Source: Natronincola peptidivorans (GTDB taxonomy: Bacteria > Bacillota > Clostridia > Peptostreptococcales > Natronincolaceae). From it: 64,000 nt of DNA. The translations under genes were made by a program, and so were the position numbers. Of the stretch, positions 36,675 through 43,803 are shown in pieces (position 1 is the stretch's first letter; every line of letters begins with the position of its first letter). The stretch lies in NCBI RefSeq assembly GCF_900111615.1, contig NZ_FOHU01000009.1:85166-149165 (forward strand). Direction: 5' to 3'. The notes below the pieces were generated by a model. It worked only from the letters and a program-made list of their open reading frames with translations, was not told the DNA's origin and ran no database searches.

Positions 36675-38225
36675 CTAGTCTTTAAGATCCTCCTTAAATA
36701 TGCCATACTTCTTCATTCTATTCATAAGCAAAGTATGTGTAACCTTAAGATTTCTAGCAGCTTCTCTAATGCTTTTTGTTGATTTCAAGCTATCGGTTAT
36801 CATTTTCTTTTCCAAACTTTCTATGCACTCTTTAAGAGACGCTTCTACCAATGAATCTTCTGTTGTTAAATTATAATTAAGGATTATATCCTTGGCTAAA
36901 ATTGTTTTTGTAATGGACAAGGCAGCTGCTCTTTCCAGTACATTTTGAAACTCTCTTACATTACCTGGCCAATTATAGTTAATCAGCTTTCGCATAGCAT
37001 CTTGTTCAATTCCAGTGATGGTTTTGTTATATCTTTCAGAATGCATCCTGGAGAAATATTCAAACAATAAGGGGATTTCCTCTTTTCTTTCCCTAAGAGG
37101 AGGTATGTTGATATTAAATATATTGATTCTAAATAATAAATCTAACCTGAACTCTTTATTTCTTACCATTTCATCCAAGTTCTGATTGGTAGCTGATATC
37201 AATCTGGCATCAATGGGAATCTCTTTGTGACCTCCCACTCTTCTTACCTTTCTTTCCTGCAACACCCTTAACAACTTTGCCTGTATATGGGGTGCCATTT
37301 CTCCTATCTCATCAAGAAAAACAGTTCCTCCACTGGCAACTTCAAAGATTCCCGCTTTACCTTCCTTATTTCCTCCTGTAAAGGTTCCAGGTTCATATCC
37401 GAACAACTCACTTTCTAATAGCTGATCTGGAATGGCAGCACAATTAATTGCAATAAATGGTTTGTTTTTCCTGTTACTATGATTATGAATCGCCCTTGCA
37501 AATAACTCTTTCCCAGTACCACTTTCTCCTGTAATAAGCACCGGTGAATCCCATTTGGAGTATTGCTTGCCTTCACTTATTACAGAAATCATTCTTCCAC
37601 TTTCACCTATAATATCATCAAATGTAATGGGGTTATCATAACGACTGAATACACTTGATTTATCTATATCGTAAAATGATATTAAGTATCCAGTTAAGAC
37701 ATCCTCCTCATTTTTAATAAGTTGCAGATTCACTTGATATAATTGATTTCCTATCTCCATCCTTTCAGTTACTATGTTTTTTTTGCCTTTTACATTTCCT
37801 AAAAAGGATATAAATCTATCGTAATCTATGTATTTTCTGATATTTACTCCAGTAATATCCTTACCTTCACACCTAAATATTTTTTCTGCAGCATAGTTAT
37901 TGATATATTTTATATCTCCTTTTTTGTTTACAAGAGTTACTCCATGCGGTATGAGGTCTAATACATTTTTCATTTGTGTATTCTTTTCCTCAAAAGGAAA
38001 TAGATCTATTTCTTCGATACTCTCCCATTCACTAAGATTTTCAAACTCTTTTTTAATAAGTTCCCAAATATGTTCTTCGACGGGCATCAGTTTGATATAT
38101 GCAACATATGCATAAACTTCCATCCAAATTAGTCCTACTCCATATTTGTATAATACGGATAAAGCTTTATAGGTTAGATGCGGTCTATCCTCAACAGCTG
38201 TTAGTTTGATTTTCTTAGTTTCCAT
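36675..38225 (-). CDS. Sigma-54-dependent activator, TyrR-like (ACT-PAS-AAA+-HTH)
   Basis: A 516-residue regulator. An ACT-like N-terminus (about 1-75) and PAS domain (about 82-190) precede the AAA+ domain: Walker A GESGTGKE at 233-240 and GGTVFLDEIGEM as Walker B. The sigma-54 contact loop reads GTFTGG (280-285) instead of the usual GAFTGA. The C-terminal helix-turn-helix (SIREAARNLKVTHTLLMNRM) is TyrR-like. It probably senses an amino acid and activates megL. A good -24/-12 promoter lies upstream of its own start. Confidence 0.9.
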   Translation of the reverse strand: METKKIKLTAVEDRPHLTYKALSVLYKYGVGLIWMEVYAYVAYIKLMPVEEHIWELIKKEFENLSEWESIEEIDLFPFEEKNTQMKNVLDLIPHGVTLVNKKGDIKYINNYAAEKIFRCEGKDITGVNIRKYIDYDRFISFLGNVKGKKNIVTERMEIGNQLYQVNLQLIKNEEDVLTGYLISFYDIDKSSVFSRYDNPITFDDIIGESGRMISVISEGKQYSKWDSPVLITGESGTGKELFARAIHNHSNRKNKPFIAINCAAIPDQLLESELFGYEPGTFTGGNKEGKAGIFEVASGGTVFLDEIGEMAPHIQAKLLRVLQERKVRRVGGHKEIPIDARLISATNQNLDEMVRNKEFRLDLLFRINIFNINIPPLRERKEEIPLLFEYFSRMHSERYNKTITGIEQDAMRKLINYNWPGNVREFQNVLERAAALSITKTILAKDIILNYNLTTEDSLVEASLKECIESLEKKMITDSLKSTKSIREAARNLKVTHTLLMNRMKKYGIFKEDLKD

Positions 38226-38251
38226 ATTCCCACCCTCTCATATTAATTCTT

Positions 38252-38268
38252 TGCACATATTGTGCCAA
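38252..38268 (-). promoter_or_regulatory. Sigma-54 (-24/-12) promoter
   Basis: On the minus strand TTGGCAC, five bases, GTGCA; GG and GC elements are exactly ten bases apart as RpoN requires. The predicted start is about 16 bases ahead of the activator gene ATG, and a GAGAGGGTGGG ribosome site follows. Confidence 0.85.
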
Positions 38269-38378
38269 CTTTAATAGGGGCCAAACCTACATAAGACCTG
38301 CATAAAAAACCTTCTTTTATAAATAATGGAACATTTTTATGCCACATATAAGGTTTGTTTAGTCTAATGACCCATAAC

Positions 38379-38422
38379 AAATGGTTTAGTTTTAATCCAT
38401 TTGGATTAAAACTAAACCATTT
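38379..38422. repeat. Perfect 20-bp inverted repeat with 4-base loop
   Basis: AAATGGTTTAGTTTTAATCC and its exact complement. It lies about 150 bases upstream of the sigma-54 activator gene and 190 bases before the integrase remnant. Neither strand has a good T-run, so it is not a clear terminator; it could be an activator binding site or debris of an older insertion. Confidence 0.7.
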
Positions 38423-38608
38423 TAGGCGTTAAGTCAAGCTTTATATTTAAACTATATCTAGCCACACTCCAATTTAAATGATAGAGATACTAAGATGCAT
38501 CAATTGTTATAGACTAACACGTTTTTAAATGTAGGCGCGTATGCTACTCAAGCCACAATGAATACACCAAACAATACTGGATCCCTTACAATTAACTAGA
38601 CAGCTTAG

Positions 38609-38761
38609 CTTCTACAGCAAGTAGGATTAAAAGATGTAACCTTCCATGGCTTCCATCATATGTATGGGACTCGACTTCTAGAGGCAAATAAACATCCTAA
38701 GGTAGTTCAAAAGCTTTTAGGCCACTCTGCATGGAGAGATTTTATACTTTTTTTGTCGTAG
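38609..38761 (+). pseudogene. Tyrosine integrase remnant (C-terminal fragment)
   Basis: About 50 codons read as the end of a phage integrase: LLQQVGLKDVTFHGFHHM, then YGTRLLEANKHPKVVQKLLG and HSAW. The catalytic HxxR box reads HGFH, so the Arg is lost, and the frame leaves the family before the Tyr nucleophile. No upstream start is in frame. It lies just ahead of the partial tRNA-Arg copy, in the same arrangement as the intact integrase and tRNA at the other end, so it is probably the relic of an earlier element. Confidence 0.85.
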
Positions 38762-38792
38762 TAGGCTTAGGCTGTAGTAAGTCTATATTAAA

Positions 38793-38821
38793 AAACCTCT
38801 AGTCATTACAACTAGAGGTTT
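38793..38821 (-). terminator. Terminator beside the partial tRNA-Arg copy
   Basis: An AAACCTCTAGT / ACTAGAGGTTT stem with six T on the minus strand. Its spacing to the tRNA 3' end is the same as that of the related hairpin at 54010-54040, so it is likely the original tRNA terminator. Confidence 0.85.
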
Positions 38822-38873
38822 TCACTGGCACGCCCTGAGGGATTCGAACCCCCGACCTTCAGATTCGAAGTCT
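38819..38873 (-). other. attL: duplicated 3' half of tRNA-Arg
   Basis: 55 bases match 54038-54092 with one mismatch (A at 38830 against G at 54049). It covers the tRNA from the anticodon loop to past the CCA. It has no 5' half, so it is not a functional tRNA. Together with the right copy it delimits the integrated element. Confidence 0.95.
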
Positions 38874-39207
38874 AGAAAATATCGTTACGTAAACTTTTGT
38901 ATCTTTTTACAACCTTTGATATTGCTTATTTTTATCAGTTTATCATTTGGTACTTTTTCTTAATTCTTGTCTACTATTAGCACCTTTAGTAGACAAATAG
39001 TAGACAAGCTTATAATCTCTATAATTATATTTTCTAACATTTATTTATTGTATAGTAAACAATTCTAGCGTCATAATGTAGTCGGTTGAAACGACCTCTT
39101 TAGGAAATTTTTCTCGTAAGCAAAATTTGTATTGAAAGGTTTTTCTATCATCGGTTCTCCATGTATTCTAAAAATTTTTCAGTGTTGCTGTGGAGGCCCT
39201 TCTTTTT
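38874..39207. other. Left end of the element, integrase arm-site region
   Basis: No gene is seen in these 334 bases. At 38984-39007 there is a 24-base sequence with two GTAGACAA units, identical to 53951-53974 near the right end, and an inverted TTGTCTACTA at 38967-38976. Such repeats near both att sites are the usual arm-type binding sites of the integrase. Confidence 0.75.
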
Positions 39208-39372
39208 TCAAACCTTCAATTGCCTTGCTATGTATTCTTCAAGAGATTGCTTAGGTATTTTCCAATCACTACCCATTTTAAATGCTTTTATTTCTCCTTC
39301 TCTAAGTAGCTTATAGCAAAGCGATTCCTTAATCTTTAAAATTTCCATGAGTTCTTTAGCTGTGTAAATCAT
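39208..39372 (-). CDS. Small excisionase-type DNA-binding protein
   Basis: A 54-residue protein (MIYTAKELMEILKIKESL..., GEIKAFKMGSDWKIPKQSLE) with the HTH_17/excisionase pattern: an N-terminal helix-turn-helix and a short wing. Closest gene to the left att site, so it is a candidate Xis that turns the integrase to excision. GAGAGGTG precedes the ATG. A relative lies at 41514-41687. Confidence 0.75.
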   Translation of the reverse strand: MIYTAKELMEILKIKESLCYKLLREGEIKAFKMGSDWKIPKQSLEEYIARQLKV

Positions 39373-39506
39373 AAAACACCTCTCTACCTTCGTTTTTATC
39401 CTTAATTCTTAACAAATTTAAATTATTTTATAATTTTGTAAATAAATTCTAATGTTTTGTGGAAACTTCTAATAAATTATATATGTTCTAAAGGAGTTTG
39501 GGATTG

Positions 39507-39716
39507 ATGGGAGATACAATCACGATTTATACGGAGTTCAGATTAGACAGAAGAACCGGAGAAATCACCAAATCACATCCTGTGGAATTAACCGAATACG
39601 TATTTTAAACTTGGATCGAACCAGCAATACCGCACATATTAGACATCATTATTCGGTTAATTGAAAAGGACAATGAAAGCACTTATGATGAGAAAAAAGC
39701 TAAAGAATTTTTTTAA
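39507..39716 (+). pseudogene. Small phage-type ORF split by one TAA
   Basis: AAAGGAG precedes ATG 39507. The frame reads 33 codons (MGDTITIYTEFRLDRR...) to TAA at 39606-39608, then continues in the same frame for 35 codons (TWIEPAIPHILDIIIRLIEK...) to TAA at 39714. The two halves look like one 69-codon protein interrupted by a single stop. It could also be a true 33-residue protein. Family not recognised. Confidence 0.55.
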
Positions 39717-39828
39717 AAATGAGGTAGCCGGAGCTACCTTATATGTAGTTAAAACTTAAATATTAAATTGTAAAAAATTCATGTATAGGCATAGTTAATA
39801 TTGTTTATACTTAATACCAACAATATTA

Positions 39829-39857
39829 TTGACAGTATTGTGTTAATTGGATATAAT
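39829..39857 (+). promoter_or_regulatory. Consensus sigma-A promoter
   Basis: TTGACA, 17 bases, TATAAT: a perfect consensus. It points at the 3' end of the DUF3800 gene and has no protein gene behind it, so it most likely drives the RNA at 39864-39952. Confidence 0.88.
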
Positions 39858-39863
39858 TTAATT

Positions 39864-39952
39864 AATAGTAGTAAATTTAAGCTCTGTCAATCCGAAGTCT
39901 CAAGTTCCACTTGGGATACTTAGTAGGAAAGATGGGGCTTTAATTTTGTTTT
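39864..39952 (+). ncRNA. Candidate structured small RNA next to the DUF3800 gene
   Basis: Starts about seven bases after a perfect promoter. AAGCTCTGTC (39879) pairs with GATGGGGCTT (39931) as a 10-bp stem including G-U pairs. Inside, AAGT-CTCAAG and CTTGGG-ACTT form a hairpin with a 5-base loop. A T-rich tail follows. The last part overlaps the end of the convergent DUF3800 gene by about 30 bases. DUF3800-associated RNA motifs have been described by comparative genomics; whether this is one is not known. Confidence 0.65.
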
Positions 39953-40783
39953 AAAGTTTTTAGTTTTAGTTCCATCATACTGATATTCGTTAGGGGTAAA
40001 AAGCCAATGCCTATAAGGATGGTTCCACCTATTGCCATAATCTCCTCCAACTCCAGTGCTGGCTCCTACATTGAAGTTAGGGTATACTTCTCTTATCAAT
40101 TTATTTATATGCTTGTATAATTTCTCTTTAGCTATAGTTTTCTTCCCTCTTGTTCTTTTACCCTCGGGCTTTTCCTTATGCTTATCGTTTAATTTAAACT
40201 GTATTGATCCCAATACTATATCCATACATTGTAGAATCACATGATCATGTGAAGTTACTTCTGTAATATCTTCCCTTCTAATAAAAATATTATTCTCCAT
40301 AAATACATCTTGATATTGCAAGGCATACACATATTCTTTAAATTTTCCATTCTTTTCTTTCGTGTCAGGCAGCTTATCAAAGTACATTTTCAACACTATT
40401 TTTTCATTGGAAGGGTTACAGTATTGGAACCCAAATGCATGTTTGCAAAACTGATAATATAATAAGAAGAATTCGTTTTCTCTTTGTTCTTTTGTTAGGT
40501 TATTGGCTTCTCTACAATTTTGAGTAAACATTATTCTGATTTTAATCTCGTTCTTTTTAATATACTGAAAGAAAAACGTCATGATTTCAATATATTTATC
40601 TAAATATTGCTCACTAACTTTTGACCATTTTATTTCATGTAAAAAACCTAACTCTTGTTTTTTATCATTTAAGTCTTTTACTATTCTATCTATGTATTTT
40701 GAAGATACTAGAGCACCTCCATAGAAATTACCAAAATATTTTCCCTGTTTATCAGATTCATCAAAATATAACGTATACTCCAA
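39920..40783 (-). CDS. DUF3800 domain protein
   Basis: A 287-residue protein of the DUF3800 family, thought to have an RNase H-like fold. The N-terminal LYFDESDKQGKYFGNFYGG, with acidic Asp-Glu, and the later SHDHVILQCMDIVLGSIQFK are the family's conserved parts. The C-terminus has a basic region (KPEGKRTRGKK) and aromatic-rich tail. Function is not established; family members are common on mobile elements and near structured RNAs. A TTG start follows AGGTGAAAG. It ends against the candidate RNA at 39864-39952. Confidence 0.85.
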   Translation of the reverse strand: MEYTLYFDESDKQGKYFGNFYGGALVSSKYIDRIVKDLNDKKQELGFLHEIKWSKVSEQYLDKYIEIMTFFFQYIKKNEIKIRIMFTQNCREANNLTKEQRENEFFLLYYQFCKHAFGFQYCNPSNEKIVLKMYFDKLPDTKEKNGKFKEYVYALQYQDVFMENNIFIRREDITEVTSHDHVILQCMDIVLGSIQFKLNDKHKEKPEGKRTRGKKTIAKEKLYKHINKLIREVYPNFNVGASTGVGGDYGNRWNHPYRHWLFTPNEYQYDGTKTKNFKTKLKPHLSY

Positions 40784-40930
40784 GCTCTTTCACCTACCCT
40801 TAATAATTTTCTGCACATAATAAATTATAAAATTAATTATCAACAAAGTCAATTATTAAAACTACTTATCCACATGTAAATTTTGTGGATAATGTTTATA
40901 ACACCGTTAATTATTTATATAAAAGCTTAT

Positions 40931-40966
40931 AAAACAAGGTAGTGCATATAAGCACTACCTTGTTTT
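40931..40966. terminator. Strong bidirectional terminator
   Basis: A 15-bp perfect stem (AAAACAAGGTAGTGC) with a 6-base loop and T/A-rich flanks on both sides. It ends the minus-strand transcript from 41.4 kb and separates it from the DUF3800 gene. Confidence 0.88.
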
Positions 40967-41060
40967 ATATATCAACTATGTTTTTACTAAACAAACTACT
41001 TGTCGCTTTAAACACTGCCCAAAGAGACCTTTGCTGCTTTTTTTTTAAAAAAGTTATCAT
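40965..41060 (-). CDS. Possible 31-residue basic peptide
   Basis: ATG at 41060 follows AGGAGG with six-base spacing. Product begins MITFLKKKQQRSLWAVFK and ends FSKNIVDI: basic and amphipathic. The stop codon lies in the terminator stem. It follows the 41071-41394 gene by ten bases. No family known; the start site is good but the length is small. Confidence 0.4.
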   Translation of the reverse strand: MITFLKKKQQRSLWAVFKATSSLFSKNIVDI

Positions 41061-41070
41061 AAACATCCTC

Positions 41071-41394
41071 CTATTCTTTCAATTCTTCATCTATTATACA
41101 TTTTTCTAATAATTCTTTTACTTCAGTAACATAATCATTTGCAATGCGAACAAACTGTTTTATATTTTCATATTCATGGAACCATTTAAAAGATTGTCTT
41201 TGATGAGCTGTCTTTGGTCCTCTTACACTTCCAAATTTGATGGCAGCTTCCGCAATTGGTTTTTCCCTGAAAACGTACTCATCTTCCCATCTGCCTAATA
41301 TTATTCTAGCTTTTTCGATCTTATCCAAACACCTTTCAATTGCGTCTTCTTTTTCTCTTAATTGATCGCTAACACTCAGATCCATTTTTAACAT
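41071..41394 (-). CDS. Element protein of unknown function, 107 residues
   Basis: Mostly helical and charged. It contains REKEDAIERCLDKIEKARII and a central basic stretch FGSVRGPKTAHQRQSFKW, followed by another long helix. GGAGGATTT precedes the ATG. Not recognised as a known family. It may be a small DNA- or protein-binding factor of the island. Confidence 0.65.
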   Translation of the reverse strand: MLKMDLSVSDQLREKEDAIERCLDKIEKARIILGRWEDEYVFREKPIAEAAIKFGSVRGPKTAHQRQSFKWFHEYENIKQFVRIANDYVTEVKELLEKCIIDEELKE

Positions 41395-41427
41395 AAGAAA
41401 TCCTCCTTTAGTTTAACCTTGAGGATA

Positions 41428-41518
41428 TGATATAATAAATATAGCAATACCCTCATAGGTGTTGTTAACTAGGAAGTCCAGTACTTGTTTGCGAGACGAG
41501 ATGGGCTTCCTCTTTATT
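41428..41518 (+). ncRNA. Candidate small RNA with extended -10 promoter
   Basis: An extended -10 (TGATATAAT, 41428-41436) precedes a region folding into two hairpins: AATACC/GGTGTT (41446-41463) and AGGAAGTCCA/TGGGCTTCCT (41471-41511) with an inner CTTGTTT/AGACGAG stem, then CTCTTTATTT. No -35 box is clear. It has no reading frame with a ribosome site. It overlaps the last codons of the convergent small HTH gene. Confidence 0.6.
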
Positions 41519-41687
41519 TGTCTATCCATTCTATTACTGCCTCTTTTTCAATTCTCCAATCCTTGCCTACCTTAAATGCTTTTAGCTTACCTGATTTAAT
41601 AGCTCTTTTGACTGTTTGATCACTGATCTGTAAAAACTCAGCTAACTGTTTTGTTGTCAAAATTTCAGGCAATTTATCAATTCCCAT
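41514..41687 (-). CDS. Small excisionase-family DNA-binding protein
   Basis: A 57-residue protein: ILTTKQLAEFLQISDQTVKR, then AIKSGKLKAFKVGKDWRIEKEAV. This is the HTH_17 pattern, as in Xis and small regulators. AAAGGAGGTTG precedes the ATG. It differs from the Xis candidate at 39.3 kb but shares its GKLKAFKxGxDW core. Confidence 0.75.
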   Translation of the reverse strand: MGIDKLPEILTTKQLAEFLQISDQTVKRAIKSGKLKAFKVGKDWRIEKEAVIEWIDK

Positions 41688-41828
41688 AAATCAACCTCCT
41701 TTCATATCATATTATATCAAAACATATCATTTCATGTCAATATCTTTTAAATAATTTTTAATTTAAATAAAAATTAAATTCTATTAGTAGATAAATGAAG
41801 CATAAAAAAAAGAGCTTTTTCAGCTCTT

Positions 41829-42638
41829 CTAATAGAATAAATCTTCATCATAATTTATTAGGTTATCAGCTTTAATTAGAATATACCCTGTTTCATATTC
41901 TGGGTAATAAACTACTTCTTCTTCGACAAATATATCACTCTCTACTTCATCTATCCAAATATATGCTGGTACTCTATTATTTATTATTCTTTGATAAGTT
42001 TCCTTGCAAATATTTAATGATGAGTGTTCTGGAGCCGAAGTACGTACTATGTCCTTTAGCTTTATATAGTTGTTAAAATCTTCAGATGCTACAAACCACT
42101 TAATTATATTTTTCACACAGTAAACAAAGCAGACAACATCCTCTGTATGCTCAATTATTTTAATTGCTGCTGCGGGAATAGAAACATTATAATGCCTTGC
42201 AGTATTTATTATATCTTCAAGACTATTAACATCGCTGCTTTTTTTAATAAATTGTGTTGGCATTAATAATTCTGAAGCAAATAGATCTGCTTCTCTTTCT
42301 TTATCATTATTATTCAAGTTTTTGGTAGATATTAACTCATTTACATTGCATTTATACAGCGGCTCTAGATGATCAGGAATAAAATAATGACCTAATTCAT
42401 GTGCTAATGTGAAGTTAATTCTTTCTTTTAGCATCATATTCTTATTTAATAGTATCAATTTCTTACCGCCCACGATTATAGTATATGCATCACTACCACC
42501 AGTATCTACATACTTAACATCAAAGCCTAATATATTTACTAACCCTCTCACATCTAAAGGGTGTTTTAACTCATATTTCTGTAACACATCATTAACATAT
42601 AACTTCACTCTATGCTTCTCCAACTTTATCACCTTCAT
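41829..42638 (-). CDS. ImmA/IrrE-family metallopeptidase
   Basis: A 269-residue protein with a zinc-peptidase core: HELGH at 80-84 and a downstream EREADLFASELLMP with the third ligand. On mobile elements these proteases cleave the resident repressor after DNA damage; others are toxin- or antitoxin-linked. The C-terminal half is a separate domain of unknown type. The ribosome site for 42638 is weak; a start a few codons in (after AAGGTGAT) is possible. It is third in the DUF4258-YgiT-ImmA cassette. Confidence 0.85.
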   Translation of the reverse strand: MKVIKLEKHRVKLYVNDVLQKYELKHPLDVRGLVNILGFDVKYVDTGGSDAYTIIVGGKKLILLNKNMMLKERINFTLAHELGHYFIPDHLEPLYKCNVNELISTKNLNNNDKEREADLFASELLMPTQFIKKSSDVNSLEDIINTARHYNVSIPAAAIKIIEHTEDVVCFVYCVKNIIKWFVASEDFNNYIKLKDIVRTSAPEHSSLNICKETYQRIINNRVPAYIWIDEVESDIFVEEEVVYYPEYETGYILIKADNLINYDEDLFY

Positions 42639-42664
42639 TTTTATGAAAGAGTAATTTACATCTT

Positions 42665-43108
42665 CTATTCTTTCCCTTTAAATAAATTATCTATTTCTTT
42701 TTCAACATCTTTTGTTATGTTACAGTGTTTTCTCGCAGCGACAGAAATATTATCTTTATTGAATATTGAGTATATATCTTTTCTGTTAATAATAATTTTA
42801 TTATTTGTTTTTATTAAATGTAATTTTTTCTCTGTAATTATCTCATATACCTCTTCAACATGTTTGATTAGCAAGTCATAACTATCTCGTATATCAACAA
42901 TTTCCGGTGTTTCCTTAATATTGTCCAAGGCTCTGGTTATTTCTTGAATAAGGATTGCTGTTTTCTCATCTAAATAAAACTCATCACACTGGTTGCATTG
43001 GTACTTTGGCAATTCAGGAAATATTAACTCAACATCACCCCAATAACCATAAACATTTCCTCTAGATTCTACTAACTCACCATTACAATCATAACATACA
43101 TTAAACAT
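42665..43108 (-). CDS. YgiT-type zinc-finger protein (MqsA-like antitoxin candidate)
   Basis: 147 residues. The N-terminus has two Cys pairs (CYDC and CNQC) spaced as in the YgiT/MqsA zinc finger, with the usual FPELPKYQCNQC stretch. The rest is helical; a standard XRE helix-turn-helix is not obvious. It overlaps the DUF4258 gene by eight bases, a toxin-antitoxin-like arrangement. GGAGGA precedes the ATG. Confidence 0.78.
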   Translation of the reverse strand: MFNVCYDCNGELVESRGNVYGYWGDVELIFPELPKYQCNQCDEFYLDEKTAILIQEITRALDNIKETPEIVDIRDSYDLLIKHVEEVYEIITEKKLHLIKTNNKIIINRKDIYSIFNKDNISVAARKHCNITKDVEKEIDNLFKGKE

Positions 43109-43472
43109 TTACTTTTTTCCTCCTCCATTGATCACTTGATTCCAAAACCCATTTTTCTGGATCCGGTAAGTATACAGTAACACATAACCCAAATGTGGAC
43201 TTTATTGCTACTGCTACAAAAAAATTTGGAGGTTTGTTAGCACAATCTTGAAATAGGACTTTTACATCTCTTTCAAAATCTTGAACTTCCATTACTACCC
43301 CATTACGTATGCTCTCGTAAACATCACTAAGTCTTATTTTTCTTTTAGATATCTTTCTATTACAATGATCTGATATTTTGATCTGATTACTCTTAGCACA
43401 GTTTCTAATAAAGATTATTTCTTGTGAGTATTTATTTTTTACTGGTTCTGGCAAAATACTATTTGAAGGCAT
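43101..43472 (-). CDS. DUF4258 protein, toxin candidate
   Basis: 123 residues. The ATG at 43472 follows AAAGGAGAG; longer in-frame starts up to 43526 lack a site. The family pattern is present: IKISDHCNRKISKRKIRLSD, VYESIRNGVVMEVQ, and FGLCVTVYLPDPEKW at the end. DUF4258 has the small RelE/MqsR-like fold and often pairs with a YgiT zinc-finger gene, as here. First in a three-gene cassette behind a 19-bp palindrome. Confidence 0.78.
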   Translation of the reverse strand: MPSNSILPEPVKNKYSQEIIFIRNCAKSNQIKISDHCNRKISKRKIRLSDVYESIRNGVVMEVQDFERDVKVLFQDCANKPPNFFVAVAIKSTFGLCVTVYLPDPEKWVLESSDQWRRKKVNV

Positions 43473-43589
43473 CTTTTTCTCTCCTTTCGTTATCTTTTTT
43501 CTACAAAAGAAGAAAAAAACCTCCATAATTTCATCGCAAGTTTCGACATAGTTTTTATATGCCTTTACTAAGGATTATATCCTAATTAT

Positions 43590-43636
43590 ATACTATTTAC
43601 TCTAAAATATGGTAACAATTTTAGAGTAAATAGTAT
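43590..43636. promoter_or_regulatory. 19-bp perfect inverted repeat at the cassette promoter
   Basis: ATACTATTTACTCTAAAAT and its exact complement with a 9-base loop. On the minus strand a TATAAT-like box lies at its edge (TAGTATATAAT), so it overlaps the likely promoter of the DUF4258 cassette and may be the autoregulatory operator. A T-run on the plus strand would also allow termination. Confidence 0.6.
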
Positions 43637-43679
43637 TTTTTTAATCCTAGTATTTAAGTGCAATTATTTTTGCTATTGG

Positions 43680-43803
43680 GTAGGGGGACCCCCCTCATGT
43701 GATAAAATTGAAAAAATTTGTTTTGTCTTGCTCCACATCCGGTCCTGGTTAATCATAGAATTTTTGATTTTTTTGACCCCGGGGTATGTTTTTAGGGTTT
43801 TAT
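43680..43803. other. G/C-patch non-coding region, candidate cos/packaging site
   Basis: Contains AGGGGGACCCCCCT (43682-43695) and CCCCGGGG followed on the minus strand by TCAAAAAAATC, with GACCGGATGTGGAGCAAGAC between. Patches of this type recur near cos sites of Gram-positive phages. There is no gene here. Packaging function is an inference from pattern and from the island-like context. Confidence 0.45.

Noticed and set aside
38819..38873. Second tRNA-Arg gene
   Set aside because: Only the 3' half is present; the sequence diverges right after the anticodon loop, so it is an att duplicate.
39722..39739. AGGTAGC/GCTACCT hairpin as terminator
   Set aside because: Short stem and no T-run on either strand.
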